Position numbers and translations under genes: made by a program. From Mesorhizobium sp. (lineage in GTDB: Bacteria > Pseudomonadota > Alphaproteobacteria > Rhizobiales > Rhizobiaceae), in assembly GCF_016793485.1 (NCBI RefSeq), contig NZ_JAEULZ010000003.1:248001-312000 (forward strand): 64,000 nt of DNA, in the 5' to 3' direction. This document shows, piece by piece, positions 1-8,800 of this stretch. How positions within the stretch are numbered: position 1 is the first letter of the stretch; every line of letters begins with the position of its first letter. Under the pieces are notes generated by a model. The model had not been told where the DNA came from. It ran no database searches and was given only the letters and a program-made list of their open reading frames with translations.

Positions 1-749
1 AGCCACTCGTTCCAGGGGCGCACCATGCGGACGAGGCCCATGCCGATGCCGCCGACGTTCGACCCCGGCTGCAGCACCCAGTAGAGCACCGAGGGGCGAT
101 GGGCGACATATCGGGACAGGTCCGCCTTGAACAGGATGTTGAGGGAGCCGCCGACGCCCATCTTGCCTTCAAACTTTAGGCCGGCATGTTCTGCGACCTT
201 CGAATTGCCGCCGTCTGCCCCGACCAGATATTTCGAGCGCACGGTAAAATCCTTGCCAGTCAGGCGGTCGCGGCAGGTGGTCGTCACGCCATCCGCGTCC
301 TGCACATGGCTGATATATTCCGTCGACATCCGCGCCTGCGTGCCGCGCGAGCAGGCCGTCTTGAACAGCAGCGGCTCCATGAACGTCTGCGGCAGATCGT
401 TCATGTGAGACGGTGAGGACAACTGGTGCGCGGCACGCGACAAGGGATGCTTGCCCCAAGTCTGCAGCCGGCCGATCTCCTCGCCGGACAGCGACGTGCA
501 GAACACGTTCTCGCCCATCAGGTCCTGTTCGGTCGCGAAGAGATAGGCTTCGTCCTCGACGTCCCGCCCGAGGTCGCGCAATACCTCCATGGTTCGCTGG
601 TTGGTGATGTGCGCGCGCGGCGTGTTGGCCAGCCAGCGGTAGCGGTTGATGACCATGTTCTCGACGCCGTAGCTGGACAGCAGTGCAGCGGTCGCGGAGC
701 CGGCAGGCCCGGTGCCGATGATGAGAACGTCGGTTGTGATGTCAGCCAT
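1..749 (-). CDS. FAD-dependent phenol hydroxylase, TfdB-like (3' end cut by window edge)
   Basis: Flavoprotein monooxygenase of the PHBH/TfdB class, which hydroxylates a phenolic ring with NAD(P)H and O2 in the cytoplasm. The N-terminus reads MADITTDVLIIGTGPAGSA, a GxGxxG dinucleotide fold. A PRAHITNQRTMEVLRDLG stretch follows at about residues 45-62, as in 2,4-dichlorophenol 6-monooxygenases, and a GADGGNSKV FAD motif lies near residue 180. About 249 codons are present; the family usually runs to about 550-600, so the rest lies left of position 1. The start overlaps the livM stop by 8 nt. With the dioxygenase and maleylacetate reductase of the same operon, the likely job is making hydroxyquinol from resorcinol or a similar phenol; a chlorophenol is the alternative. 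The substrate is inferred. Confidence 0.88.
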   Translation of the reverse strand, partial: MADITTDVLIIGTGPAGSATAALLSSYGVENMVINRYRWLANTPRAHITNQRTMEVLRDLGRDVEDEAYLFATEQDLMGENVFCTSLSGEEIGRLQTWGKHPLSRAAHQLSSPSHMNDLPQTFMEPLLFKTACSRGTQARMSTEYISHVQDADGVTTTCRDRLTGKDFTVRSKYLVGADGGNSKVAEHAGLKFEGKMGVGGSLNILFKADLSRYVAHRPSVLYWVLQPGSNVGGIGMGLVRMVRPWNEW

Positions 750-1839
750 TCGGCCCTCCCTGAACCTTTGAATGATGCCCGTCGCGCCTGACCAACATAC
801 GGCGCACGGGGAAGAACTGGATACCGGTGCGATCGGTGAAGAGGCCCCACAGGCCGCGTGGGGCGAACAGCATGATGATGATGCCCATGGCGCCGAGCAG
901 CAGCAGGTACCAGGAGCCGTATTCCGCGAGCGCGTTCTGCAACAGGAAGAACACGATGACCCCGACGATGGGGCCTTCAAGCGTTCCGATGCCGCCGATC
1001 ACGACGATGAAGATGACGTAGGCGGTCCAGTCGACGACGGAGAATGCCGCGTCGGGAGAGATGCGCGCCTTCTGCACGTAGATAAGGGCGCCGCAGACGC
1101 CGGTGACGAAGGACACGCAGATGTACACCGCCCATTTCAGCCGCGCCGCGTCGACGCCAACCGCGCGCGCCGCCTCCTGATTGTCGCGCAGCGCGGCCAG
1201 GCCGAGACCGCGGCGCGTGCGCAACAGCCAGTAGATGAAGCCGGTCGTCAGGCAGGCGACTACCAGCGCCAGCCAGTAGGTCAGAACATCCATGGCCTGG
1301 GCCGGACGCATATCGAACAGCTCGGAAACGAACTGCGTCGCCCACATGTCGCGCGTCGCCGAATTGGGCAGCGACGTGCCGGTCCCTCCACCAAGCGCGC
1401 GCCATTGCGCAAGCAGCAGCCGCACCACCTCGGCGACGACCCAGGTGCCGATCGCAAAATAGGCGCCCTGCAGACGAAAGATGAAGAAACCGGTCGGAAG
1501 CGACAGCAGCGCGGCCCCCAGCCCACCGAGGAAGATCGCCGAGATCGGGTCGAGGCCGAGCAGGCTGACGCAGGCGAACATGGCGTAGGCACCGAAGCCG
1601 ACGAAGACCTGCTGCCCGACGGACACCAACCCAGCATAGCCCGCGAGCAGGTTCCAGCACTGTGCCAGGACCAGCATGGTCAGGATGAAAAACAGGTCCT
1701 GCACCGTGCTGCGCGCGAGAAAGAGCGGCGCCAAGAAACCCAGAGCGACGAGGAACGCGACCGCGATGAAGAACCCTCGCGAGGCCTTCGTGCGTGTCTC
1801 GATCGACCAGCTTCGGGTCGGCGGGCCTTGCGCATCCAT
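742..1839 (-). CDS. Branched-chain amino acid-type ABC transporter permease (LivM family)
   Basis: Second inner-membrane permease of a HAAT-family importer, 365 aa. About ten hydrophobic segments are visible, with a LivM-type stretch around VGVDAARLKWAVYICVSF and GGIGTLEGPIVG near the C-terminus. I take the ATG at 1839 (MDAQGPPTRS) because the longer upstream reading enters livH; its ATG shares one base with the livH stop (TGATG), a normal coupled start. It works with LivH, two ATPases and the binding protein upstream. Because the operon also encodes aromatic ring-cleavage enzymes, the substrate is more likely an aromatic compound than leucine. That is inference from context. Confidence 0.9.
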   Translation of the reverse strand: MDAQGPPTRSWSIETRTKASRGFFIAVAFLVALGFLAPLFLARSTVQDLFFILTMLVLAQCWNLLAGYAGLVSVGQQVFVGFGAYAMFACVSLLGLDPISAIFLGGLGAALLSLPTGFFIFRLQGAYFAIGTWVVAEVVRLLLAQWRALGGGTGTSLPNSATRDMWATQFVSELFDMRPAQAMDVLTYWLALVVACLTTGFIYWLLRTRRGLGLAALRDNQEAARAVGVDAARLKWAVYICVSFVTGVCGALIYVQKARISPDAAFSVVDWTAYVIFIVVIGGIGTLEGPIVGVIVFFLLQNALAEYGSWYLLLLGAMGIIIMLFAPRGLWGLFTDRTGIQFFPVRRMLVRRDGHHSKVQGGPNG

Positions 1840-2702
1840 CAGTCGACCGCCCTCGGAAACAGGCCGCGCGGGCGTATGAGCAGGACTAAGAGGAAGGCCA
1901 GGTGTCCCGACAGGATCTGCCACTCGGGATTGATCGCCGCGCCGACCGTTTGCGCGACGCCGATGATAATCCCGCCGAGCAGCGTTCCCCACAACGAACC
2001 TAGCCCGCCGATGATCACTGCCTCGAAGGCATAGATGAGCCGTGCGGGACCGATGGTCGGGTCGAAATTGGCGCGCGTGCCGAGGTAGAGCGCGGCAATT
2101 GTCACTACGACCATGGCGATGCCGGTCGCAGTGGCGAAGAGACGGTGCGGCTCGACGCCCATCAGGCCCGCCGTGACCGCGTCGTCGGAGGTCGCACGGA
2201 AAGCGCGACCGAGCTCGGACCGGTAGAAGAGCTGGTTCAGCGCAACGATCACGGCCACCGCGGACAGGAAGGTCAGGAGCGGCATGAGGCCGACAGTGAC
2301 CGGCCCGAGCGGTAGCGACATCGTTTCCAAGGTGCCTGCCGGCACGCGGCGGCTGTCGGCCGAAAATCCTTCAAGCAACGCGTTCTGGATGACGATCGAC
2401 AGGCCGAAGGTCACCAGAAGCGGCGGCAGTATGTCGTCGCCGAGGGTGCGGTTGAGGATGAAGTACTGCAGCGACCAGCCGATTGCGAACATGATCGGCA
2501 ACGCGACAAGCGCAGCCAGGAACGGGTTCAGCCCGAACATCGTGACGATGACGAGGATCAGGAACGCCGCCATGACGAGCAGGTCGCCATGCGCCAGATT
2601 GACGAGGCGCATGATGCCGAAGACGAGGCTGAGCCCCGCCGCGAAAAGTGCATAAAGCCCGCCGAGGAGGACGCCCTGGAGTATCGTGTCGAGCCAGATC
2701 AC
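1839..2702 (-). CDS. Branched-chain amino acid-type ABC transporter permease (LivH family)
   Basis: First permease of the importer, 287 aa, with about eight membrane segments. The N-terminus (MIWLDTILQGVLLGGLYALF) and the stretch FGIMRLVNLAHGDLLVMAAF are typical of LivH, as is the C-terminal GGLGSLWGTLLGG. The start overlaps the upstream livF stop by 4 nt, showing tight translational coupling. It would form the transmembrane channel with LivM. Family is clear from sequence; the solute is not. Confidence 0.92.
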   Translation of the reverse strand: MIWLDTILQGVLLGGLYALFAAGLSLVFGIMRLVNLAHGDLLVMAAFLILVIVTMFGLNPFLAALVALPIMFAIGWSLQYFILNRTLGDDILPPLLVTFGLSIVIQNALLEGFSADSRRVPAGTLETMSLPLGPVTVGLMPLLTFLSAVAVIVALNQLFYRSELGRAFRATSDDAVTAGLMGVEPHRLFATATGIAMVVVTIAALYLGTRANFDPTIGPARLIYAFEAVIIGGLGSLWGTLLGGIIIGVAQTVGAAINPEWQILSGHLAFLLVLLIRPRGLFPRAVD

Positions 2703-3409
2703 GCGTGCACCCCGAAATAGGCCTCATGGATGGCCTGCCGCGACAGGTCGGGCGGGCGGCCCGTCAGCGTCACGCGCCCCTCCATCATGCAGTAGACCCG
2801 GTCGGCGACCTTCATCGCCTGGCCGATGTCCTGCTCGACGATGACGATGGACGCGCCGCTGCCCAGGATGCTCGGGAAGGCCGCATAGATGTCGCGGATG
2901 ACGACAGGCGCAAGGCCGAGGCTGATCTCGTCGCAGAGCAGGACGCGCGGGTTCGACATCAGCGCGCGGCCGATCGCCACCATCTGCTGCTGGCCGCCGG
3001 AGAGCGCGGTTCCCGGCTGCTTGCGGCGCTCGCGCAGGATCGGAAACAGCGCGTAGACCGTTTCGAGCGACCAGGGCCCGGCCACCTTGCGGCCGTAGCA
3101 TCCCATCAGGAGGTTTTCCTCGACCGTGAGCGAAGGAAACAGCCGGCGGCCTTCCGGTACCATCGCGATGCCTCGGGCCACGACCCGCGCCGACGACAGG
3201 CCGCCGATCGCCTCGCCGTCGAGGCGAACGGATTCCGGCTTATTGGGGATCACGCCGGATATAGAGCGCATCAGCGTCGACTTACCGGCGCCGTTAGCTC
3301 CGATCACAGCTATCGTCTCGCCGGCCTCCAGCACGAGATCGACACCGAAGAGCGCCTGGAAGTCGCCGTAGCGGGCGAATAGATTGCGGGTTTCCAGCAG
3401 GGGCATCAC
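2699..3409 (-). CDS. ABC transporter ATP-binding protein (LivF family)
   Basis: Cytoplasmic ATPase of the importer, 236 aa, the usual LivF length. Walker A is GANGAGKST near residue 37, the signature is LSGGQQQM near residue 137, and Walker B ends in LLCDEISLGLAP, a LivF hallmark. The gene overlaps livG and livH by 4 nt each. It would pair with LivG to energise uptake through LivHM. Confidence 0.93.
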   Translation of the reverse strand: MMPLLETRNLFARYGDFQALFGVDLVLEAGETIAVIGANGAGKSTLMRSISGVIPNKPESVRLDGEAIGGLSSARVVARGIAMVPEGRRLFPSLTVEENLLMGCYGRKVAGPWSLETVYALFPILRERRKQPGTALSGGQQQMVAIGRALMSNPRVLLCDEISLGLAPVVIRDIYAAFPSILGSGASIVIVEQDIGQAMKVADRVYCMMEGRVTLTGRPPDLSRQAIHEAYFGVHA

Positions 3410-4149
3410 ACCTTGATCCCCAGATAGATCTCACGCACCTCCGTGGAGCCCATAATCTCCTCGGGCGCGCCAATTCCGATGACCTTGCCGAAATCCAGAA
3501 CAAGCAATCGCTGGACGACCGAATTCAGCGCATGCAGCACATGCTCGATCCAGACGATCGAAACGCCGCGCGCATGCACGGCCCTGATCGTCTCCACGAG
3601 CGCCTCGCATTCGCCCTCCGTCAGGCCGCCCGCAATCTCGTCGAGGAGGAGCACCTTCGGATCGGTGGCGAGCGCGCGGGCAAGTTCGAGCCGCTTGCGC
3701 TGCAGCAGCGAAAGCGTAGAGGCCGGCGCGTTCGCCCGCTTGACGAGCCCGGTATCCTCCAGGATTTCCGCGCAGCGATCGGTCGCGTCACGCTCCGTCT
3801 GCGCCGCACCGAAGCCTGCAGCGACCAGCAGGTTCTCGAAAACCGTCAGCTTCGCGAAAGGCTGCGGTATCTGGAACGTCCGCCCAACCCCCGCCATACA
3901 TCGCTGCATTGGCGGGGCTTTCGTCACGTCGCGGTCATCGAAAAGGATCGTGCCGGCGTCCGCTGCGACATTGCCGGTTATGAGATTGAACAGCGTCGAC
4001 TTGCCCGCGCCGTTCGGACCGATGATGCCCAGCGCCTCGCCAGCCGCGAGCGAAAAGGAAACGTCCTGCGTGACCTTCAGGGCCCCGAAGGTCTTCGAAA
4101 CGTTCCTCAGTTCGAGAATTGGCATGTCGGCTGGCACCGCTCTGCTCAT
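3406..4149 (-). CDS. ABC transporter ATP-binding protein (LivG family)
   Basis: Second ATPase of the importer, 247 aa from the ATG at 4149. Walker A is GPNGAGKST and Walker B is LLLDEIAGGLTEGE. The signature region reads LSLLQRKRLELARAL in place of LSGGQ, a common LivG-type degeneration. The C-terminal VLDFGKVIGIGAPEEI is typical of the family. The start is uncertain: an in-frame GTG lies upstream at 4176 and an ATG downstream at 4125 (MPILELRNVSK), and none has a strong ribosome-binding site. Overlaps livF by 4 nt. Confidence 0.9.
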   Translation of the reverse strand: MSRAVPADMPILELRNVSKTFGALKVTQDVSFSLAAGEALGIIGPNGAGKSTLFNLITGNVAADAGTILFDDRDVTKAPPMQRCMAGVGRTFQIPQPFAKLTVFENLLVAAGFGAAQTERDATDRCAEILEDTGLVKRANAPASTLSLLQRKRLELARALATDPKVLLLDEIAGGLTEGECEALVETIRAVHARGVSIVWIEHVLHALNSVVQRLLVLDFGKVIGIGAPEEIMGSTEVREIYLGIKV

Positions 4150-4203
4150 TGTCCAAAAAAATGACCGGCGCGTCACGGAGGACGGCGCCCGTCACCGTCC
4201 CCA

Positions 4204-5484
4204 TCAAGCGATCGGTTCCATCTTGCCGCCGACCGGAATTTCCTGCGCGGTCTTGTTGTCGGTGATGACGAGGTCATAGCCGCCGCCGTCCTTCAGCCGC
4301 CACTGCCCGCCGACCAGCGGCGTCTTGGCGACGTTCTTGGCGGCGAATGGCGGTAGATTGGCACCGTTCCAGGCCAACGGACCGACGATCGTGGCGAGGT
4401 TCGTCGCCGCGATCGCCTCGACGACCGCCTGCGCATCCGTGGGGTCCCCTGCCCGCTTCATCACGTCCGCCGCAACCTCGAACAGCGCATGCACGAAGCC
4501 GATCGGCTGCGTCCATGGGCGCTTCGTCGCCTCTGTGAAGCCGGCTGCCAGTTCTGCGGAACTCGCGCCGGTGAGCGATGACTTGAACGGATGGCTGGGC
4601 GACCACCATACTTCCGAGGACAGGTTGTTACCCGATGCGCCGAGCGCCTCGACCGCCTGCGGGAACAGGATTGCCTTGCCTATGGACGCCACCTTGGGTG
4701 TGAAGCCCTGCTGCTTCGCCTGGTTCCAGAAGGTCGTGAAGTCGGGCGGGATCATCACGCCGGTGATGATCTCGGTCTTGGCCTGCTTGAAGGCGTTGAT
4801 CTGCGCCGAGAAATCGTCGGTCAGGTTCTGGTAGCGGCCGGGATCGGTGAGCGTGTAGCCCTGCTGCTGCAGGACCGGCGGGAAGCCGACATTGGGATCG
4901 CCCCAGGCATTCCCGTCGCCGTCGTTCGGGAACAGGCCGCCGACCGCCTTGTTGGTCTCCACCTGCGCCCACATGTTGGTGAAGACGGCGATGACGTCCT
5001 CCAGGCCCCAGAAGAAGTGGAAGGCGCTATTGAACGGTTTCCAAGAAGCCGGGTCGCCCGGATTGGCCTGCTGGCCGATGAACCAGGGCTGCCATGGCGC
5101 GACCGTCGAGACGCAAGGAATGTCCTCGGCCTCGCAGGTCGTGGTGACGGGGTTGGTCGTCTCGGGTGTCGAGGCGACGAGCATCAGGTTGATTTCGTCG
5201 TTGACGATCAATTCGCGCGCAACGTCGGCGGCGCGGTTGGGATTGGACTGGCTGTCCTTGACGATCACCTCGACGTCCAGCCCGGCCGCCTTGGCGGCGA
5301 CCTTGAAGCCGTCGATGATAAAATTATCCGCCTCCGCGAAGGCTGCCAGCGGTCCGGTTTGCGGGCTGACGTAGCCCAGCTTGATCTTCGTGCCCTGTGC
5401 GATCGCCGGCATGACGAACCCGGACGTACCGACGATTGCGCCTGCGGCGGCTGTGGTTTTCAGGAACTTGCGTCTGCTGATCAT
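4204..5484 (-). CDS. ABC transporter substrate-binding protein (LivK/HAAT family), Tat-exported
   Basis: Periplasmic solute receptor, 426 aa. The N-terminus MISRRKFLKTTAAAGAIVG matches the twin-arginine consensus SRRxFLK almost exactly, followed by a hydrophobic stretch and an AIAQ cleavage region, so folded export by Tat is expected. The mature part (KIKLGYVSPQTGPLAAFAEA) is a type I periplasmic-binding fold. The ATG at 5484 is preceded by GGGAGGAAG; a longer in-frame reading from 5508 is less likely. It lies between the catabolic enzymes and the transporter ATPases, so it probably recognises the substrate of the ring-cleavage pathway or a related compound. Confidence 0.92.
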   Translation of the reverse strand: MISRRKFLKTTAAAGAIVGTSGFVMPAIAQGTKIKLGYVSPQTGPLAAFAEADNFIIDGFKVAAKAAGLDVEVIVKDSQSNPNRAADVARELIVNDEINLMLVASTPETTNPVTTTCEAEDIPCVSTVAPWQPWFIGQQANPGDPASWKPFNSAFHFFWGLEDVIAVFTNMWAQVETNKAVGGLFPNDGDGNAWGDPNVGFPPVLQQQGYTLTDPGRYQNLTDDFSAQINAFKQAKTEIITGVMIPPDFTTFWNQAKQQGFTPKVASIGKAILFPQAVEALGASGNNLSSEVWWSPSHPFKSSLTGASSAELAAGFTEATKRPWTQPIGFVHALFEVAADVMKRAGDPTDAQAVVEAIAATNLATIVGPLAWNGANLPPFAAKNVAKTPLVGGQWRLKDGGGYDLVITDNKTAQEIPVGGKMEPIA

Positions 5485-5515
5485 GATGTCTTCCTCCCTT
5501 GAAATCAAAATGCCT

Positions 5516-6574
5516 CTAACGAGGCCTCTGCCCCTCCCAGGCCTCCTGAAGGAGGCTGCGGATTGCCTTGCGGTCGAACGGTCGCGGATTTGGATAAGCG
5601 TCCCTGGCCGCGATCTCTGACGCTCTGTCGAGATCCGCTTCGGACAAGCCTAGATCGCGCAGGGATGCCGGCGCGGACAGCGACGTCGCGAAGTCCCATA
5701 GCCCGGCACCGAACTTGCCTCCGAACAACGCGGCAGCCGGAGCCAGTTGGTCGGCAGCCACGGCCTCGTTGAAGGCGACGGTGTGCGGCAGCATGACTGC
5801 ATGCGTCTCGGCGTGCGGCGTGTCGAAGCTACCGCCGAGCGTGTGGCAAATCTTGTGGTGCAGCGCCATGGCGACCGACCCCAACACAGTGCCGCAAAGC
5901 CACGCGCCGTAGAGCGCATCGCTGCGCGCGGCCCGGTCGCGCGGCTCGGCGACGATCCTGGGCAGACCGTCACGCATCGCCCGCAGCCCTTCGACCGCCA
6001 TCATGCTCGTGATCGGATTTCGATCCTTCGCATACAGCCCTTCGGCGGCATGCGCCATGGCATTCAGCCCGCTGACGACGCTCATCGCGGCCGGCAGGCC
6101 GAGCGTAAGGTCGGGATCATAGATGACAAGTTCCGGCAGGATGCGTGGATCCCTCACCGTAGTCTTCTCGCCGGCGTCGGTCTGGCCGAGGATGTCGGTA
6201 ACCTCTGAACCTGCGTAGGTCGTGGGCACGACTACCTGTATCAGGTCTGTGCGCAGCGCTATTGCCTTGCCGAGGCCTGTCGTCGATCCGCCGCCCAGCG
6301 AGACCACGCAATCCGCATCGAGCCGCGCTACGTCGGCCGTTGCCTGTTCCGTGACGGATACCGGCGTGTGCATGGTCGCGCGCGGGAACACGCCCGCCGA
6401 CCGGCCATCCAGGGTGGCCGCGAGCGCAACGGCGTCGGCCTCCTGATGCGGCGTCGACAAAACGAGCGCGCGTCGAACGCCGAGCCGTTCCAGCCACGCC
6501 CCCACGTCGCTGCTCTTGCCTTCGCCGAAGACGATCGTCGCTGGACGTGAGACGTAGGTGAAGACCCCGATCAT
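5516..6574 (-). CDS. Maleylacetate reductase (iron-containing alcohol dehydrogenase family)
   Basis: 352 aa NAD(P)H-dependent enzyme that would reduce maleylacetate to 3-oxoadipate, the last peripheral step of the hydroxyquinol or chlorocatechol route. The N-terminus YVSRPATIVFGEG, the nucleotide-binding GGGSTTGLGKA and the PTTYAGSEVT motif are those of bacterial maleylacetate reductases. A metal-region stretch HKICHTLGGSFDTPHAETHA holds the histidines expected in the family. Its start overlaps the dioxygenase stop by 4 nt. Function is supported both by family motifs and by that neighbour. Substrate preference between maleylacetate and chlorinated forms cannot be read. Confidence 0.92.
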   Translation of the reverse strand: MIGVFTYVSRPATIVFGEGKSSDVGAWLERLGVRRALVLSTPHQEADAVALAATLDGRSAGVFPRATMHTPVSVTEQATADVARLDADCVVSLGGGSTTGLGKAIALRTDLIQVVVPTTYAGSEVTDILGQTDAGEKTTVRDPRILPELVIYDPDLTLGLPAAMSVVSGLNAMAHAAEGLYAKDRNPITSMMAVEGLRAMRDGLPRIVAEPRDRAARSDALYGAWLCGTVLGSVAMALHHKICHTLGGSFDTPHAETHAVMLPHTVAFNEAVAADQLAPAAALFGGKFGAGLWDFATSLSAPASLRDLGLSEADLDRASEIAARDAYPNPRPFDRKAIRSLLQEAWEGQRPR

Positions 6575-7434
6575 CGCGATCCTTTCGGCGAACGCGCCAG
6601 AACGAATGTGAAATCGAGCATCCAGACGCCGCGCGGCGTGCCGGCGGGCTGGAAATCGCCGATCAGTTCGGGTTTGACGCCAAGCAAGGCGTCTTCGTCG
6701 AGGCGTGGATCTGCGCGATCGTAGACATGGGTTGTCACCGTCTCGAAGCCTGGCGCGCGGACGATGAAATGCAGGTGAGCCGGTCGGTGCAGGGGATAGC
6801 CGACGCCGCCGAGCAACTGGCCCACGGGTCCATCGTCGGGCACCTTGTAGCCGGCAGGCTTCACGGTCCGGTAGCTGAACTCGCCGTCGTCGCCTGCCCG
6901 GAACACGCCACGCAGGTTGAACTCCGGCTGAAGGTCCGGCTCCTGATTCTCGTAGCGGCCCTGACCATTCGCCTGCCAGGTTTCCACGACTGCGCCCGAG
7001 ACAGGACGCCCATCGAGGTCGCGGACGTGACCGATCACGGTCAGCGGCTCGCCAATGCCATCAAGCGAGATACTGGCGCCAAGTGGCATCTGGGGCGTAT
7101 CAGCGCGATAGAACGGTCCGCGTGCTGTGTTGGGCGTCGCGCCCTTGGGACGGCGCGCGTTGATCTCCTCGACAAGCTGCGAGATACCAAGAAGGTCTGA
7201 CAGCAGCACCCATTCCTGGCGACGCTCGTCGCTGGCGTGCCCCACTTCGCTCAAAAAATCCAGCGCCGCGCGCCATTGCCGCGCCGTGGGCCGCAGATCG
7301 CGCACGAGGCGATGCAGGAGCTGAACGATCTTCACCAGCGCCGCTTCGAGTTCGGGATTCACGTCGCCCGCCAGACGGAGGGCGACAATCTCAGCCGAAT
7401 TCTCCTCTTGAAGCGTATGCAGCACTGCTTGCAC
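6571..7434 (-). CDS. Intradiol ring-cleavage dioxygenase, likely hydroxyquinol 1,2-dioxygenase
   Basis: 287 aa Fe(III) enzyme that would open hydroxyquinol between two hydroxyls to give maleylacetate. An N-terminal helical dimerisation domain (about 1-100) is followed by RGPFYRADTPQMPLG and the catalytic beta sandwich. The four iron ligands fall where expected: Tyr161 (GRYENQ), Tyr196 (GYKVPDDGPVGQLL), His220 and His222 (HRPAHLHF). The PDDGPVG loop is like hydroxyquinol rather than catechol enzymes. I choose the GTG at 7434 because AAGGAGG (7441-7447) sits 6 nt before it. It is the first gene of the minus-strand operon. Catechol or chlorocatechol cleavage is the alternative. Confidence 0.92.
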   Translation of the reverse strand: MQAVLHTLQEENSAEIVALRLAGDVNPELEAALVKIVQLLHRLVRDLRPTARQWRAALDFLSEVGHASDERRQEWVLLSDLLGISQLVEEINARRPKGATPNTARGPFYRADTPQMPLGASISLDGIGEPLTVIGHVRDLDGRPVSGAVVETWQANGQGRYENQEPDLQPEFNLRGVFRAGDDGEFSYRTVKPAGYKVPDDGPVGQLLGGVGYPLHRPAHLHFIVRAPGFETVTTHVYDRADPRLDEDALLGVKPELIGDFQPAGTPRGVWMLDFTFVLARSPKGSR

Positions 7435-7447
7435 CCACCACCTCCTT

Positions 7448-7523
7448 GAAGCGATAGAGCCGTTCTAGCAGCAGCGGATATGCAAGTTGATGATTTCTTC
7501 ACCGAGTAATATAGCAGATCGTT
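7448..7523. promoter_or_regulatory. Divergent promoter region between the aromatic operon and its LysR regulator
   Basis: This short, comparatively A/T-rich gap must hold the promoters for both the leftward catabolic operon and the rightward lysR gene, the usual arrangement for LysR-controlled pathways. A 9-bp inverted repeat has one arm here (TGCAAGTTG, 7481-7489) and the other inside the start of lysR (CAACTTGCA, 7551-7559). I did not find a convincing T-N11-A LysR box, and the exact promoter elements cannot be assigned. Confidence 0.5.
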
Positions 7524-8468
7524 ATGAAACTTGACGAACGTCATCTCATACAACTTGCAGCGGTGGTGCAGTCCGGCGGCGTCACGGAGGGTGCGGCGTC
7601 CATCGGCATGGCGCAGCCGGCGGTTTCGCGGACACTTGCCCTGCTGGAGCGCAGGCTAGGCGAACCGCTTTTCCTGAAAGGCCGCAGACCCCTGCAGCCG
7701 ACGCCCCTCGGCCGCTCCCTGGCGGAGCTTGGCAACACGATGCTGCAGGCTTCGCGCCGTGCGTCGGAGGTCGTGGAAAGTTTCCATCAGGGTCGCACCG
7801 GTGTCGTCCGTATCGCGGGAACGCCGTTCTTCATGGACGCCCTGATTTCGGAGGTCGTCGCCGAATTCCAGACGATCAACCCGGAGATACGCATAGAACA
7901 GACCTATGCCTATCTTCCAGCTCTGCAGGCCGCGCTGCATGCCGGCCAGATCGATCTGGCAATCTGCCCAATCGACATTCTCGACGAGGGCTCCGGACTG
8001 ACTTTCGACGAGATCCTGCCAGGGCGCAACGTCATCGCCTGTCGCTCAACCCATCCGCTGCTCATGCGCCGCAAGGCCAGGACGAGCGAATTGCTCGACT
8101 ATCCCTGGATAGCGCCACCACCCGGCAGTCCGCTCCTCACGGATCTGCGCAGCCTGCTGCTCTCGCTCGGCGCGACGGAAATCAAGGTTCGATATTCCGG
8201 CGGCTCACTGACGAGTACGATGACCTATCTGAAGGGAACCGATGCGTTGACGATATTGCCACACGGCGTCGTCTTCGCCTTCCGCAAGGAGGGCGCGGTG
8301 ACCGCCCTGCCCGTGAAGATACCGCACCCCGAAAGAGCGCTAGGCCTGCTCCGCCTGGCCGCAGCTCCGCGGGCCCCCGCCGTGGAAGCGTTTGCACAGC
8401 ATGTGAGCCAGAACTTCCGCAACCTGCGCCACCTCATAAAGCGGCACGAACAGGCCGTGATCTGGTGA
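7524..8468 (+). CDS. LysR-type transcriptional regulator of the aromatic operon
   Basis: 314 aa. The N-terminal winged helix-turn-helix is visible (MKLDERHLIQLAAVVQSGG, then GAASIGMAQPAVSRTLALLE), followed by a periplasmic-binding-like effector domain from about residue 92. Divergent orientation directly next to the ring-cleavage operon suggests it activates that operon in response to the aromatic substrate or a pathway intermediate. That target is inferred from position. No other regulator lies in the cluster. Confidence 0.9.
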   Translation: MKLDERHLIQLAAVVQSGGVTEGAASIGMAQPAVSRTLALLERRLGEPLFLKGRRPLQPTPLGRSLAELGNTMLQASRRASEVVESFHQGRTGVVRIAGTPFFMDALISEVVAEFQTINPEIRIEQTYAYLPALQAALHAGQIDLAICPIDILDEGSGLTFDEILPGRNVIACRSTHPLLMRRKARTSELLDYPWIAPPPGSPLLTDLRSLLLSLGATEIKVRYSGGSLTSTMTYLKGTDALTILPHGVVFAFRKEGAVTALPVKIPHPERALGLLRLAAAPRAPAVEAFAQHVSQNFRNLRHLIKRHEQAVIW

Positions 8469-8521
8469 GTTCAGCTTAGTCCGGGTGCTCCTTTCAATTT
8501 CCTCGCCTGGAAACAGGAATT

Positions 8522-8800
8522 TCAGGTCAGCATTGTTTGCTTGGACGCGTTCGTCACCAAGTTCTGTTCTGGCAGCAGCTTCACCAGGACGCGCTGCAGA
8601 TCGTCGAGGAAGTCGTAGACGACCGGTACATAGACGAGGCTCAGCACCGTCGACGACATGAGGCCGCCGATCACGTCGATTTCCATCGGTGAATGCCCGC
8701 CGGCAACTTCAGCATCGCGGGCAGCGCCGCGATCGCCTGGCTCGTTTCGCCGAGCGTGATACCCGGCAGCTCAGCCTCGATGCTTACGAGAGGTCAGAAG
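8522..8800 (-). pseudogene. Remnant of an RND efflux pump permease (internal deletion)
   Basis: Reading the minus strand, one piece gives VSIEAELPGITLGETSQAI and LPAMLKLPAGI, the type of sequence seen in the periplasmic part of RND permeases. It then runs directly, in another frame, into SPMEIDVIGGLMSSTVLSL and VYVPVVYDFLDDLQ, which is the last membrane segment of the same family, and ends at a TGA at 8522-8524. In an intact protein these two parts are separated by a few hundred residues, so the gene has lost its middle and nearly all of its N-terminal part. There is no start codon or intact frame. Family identity is by motif recognition. Confidence 0.75.

Noticed and set aside
772-2034. A 420-codon plus-strand frame over livM
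   Set aside because: Sequence is rich in Asp, Arg, Gln and His with no domain; livM on the other strand is a clear membrane protein.
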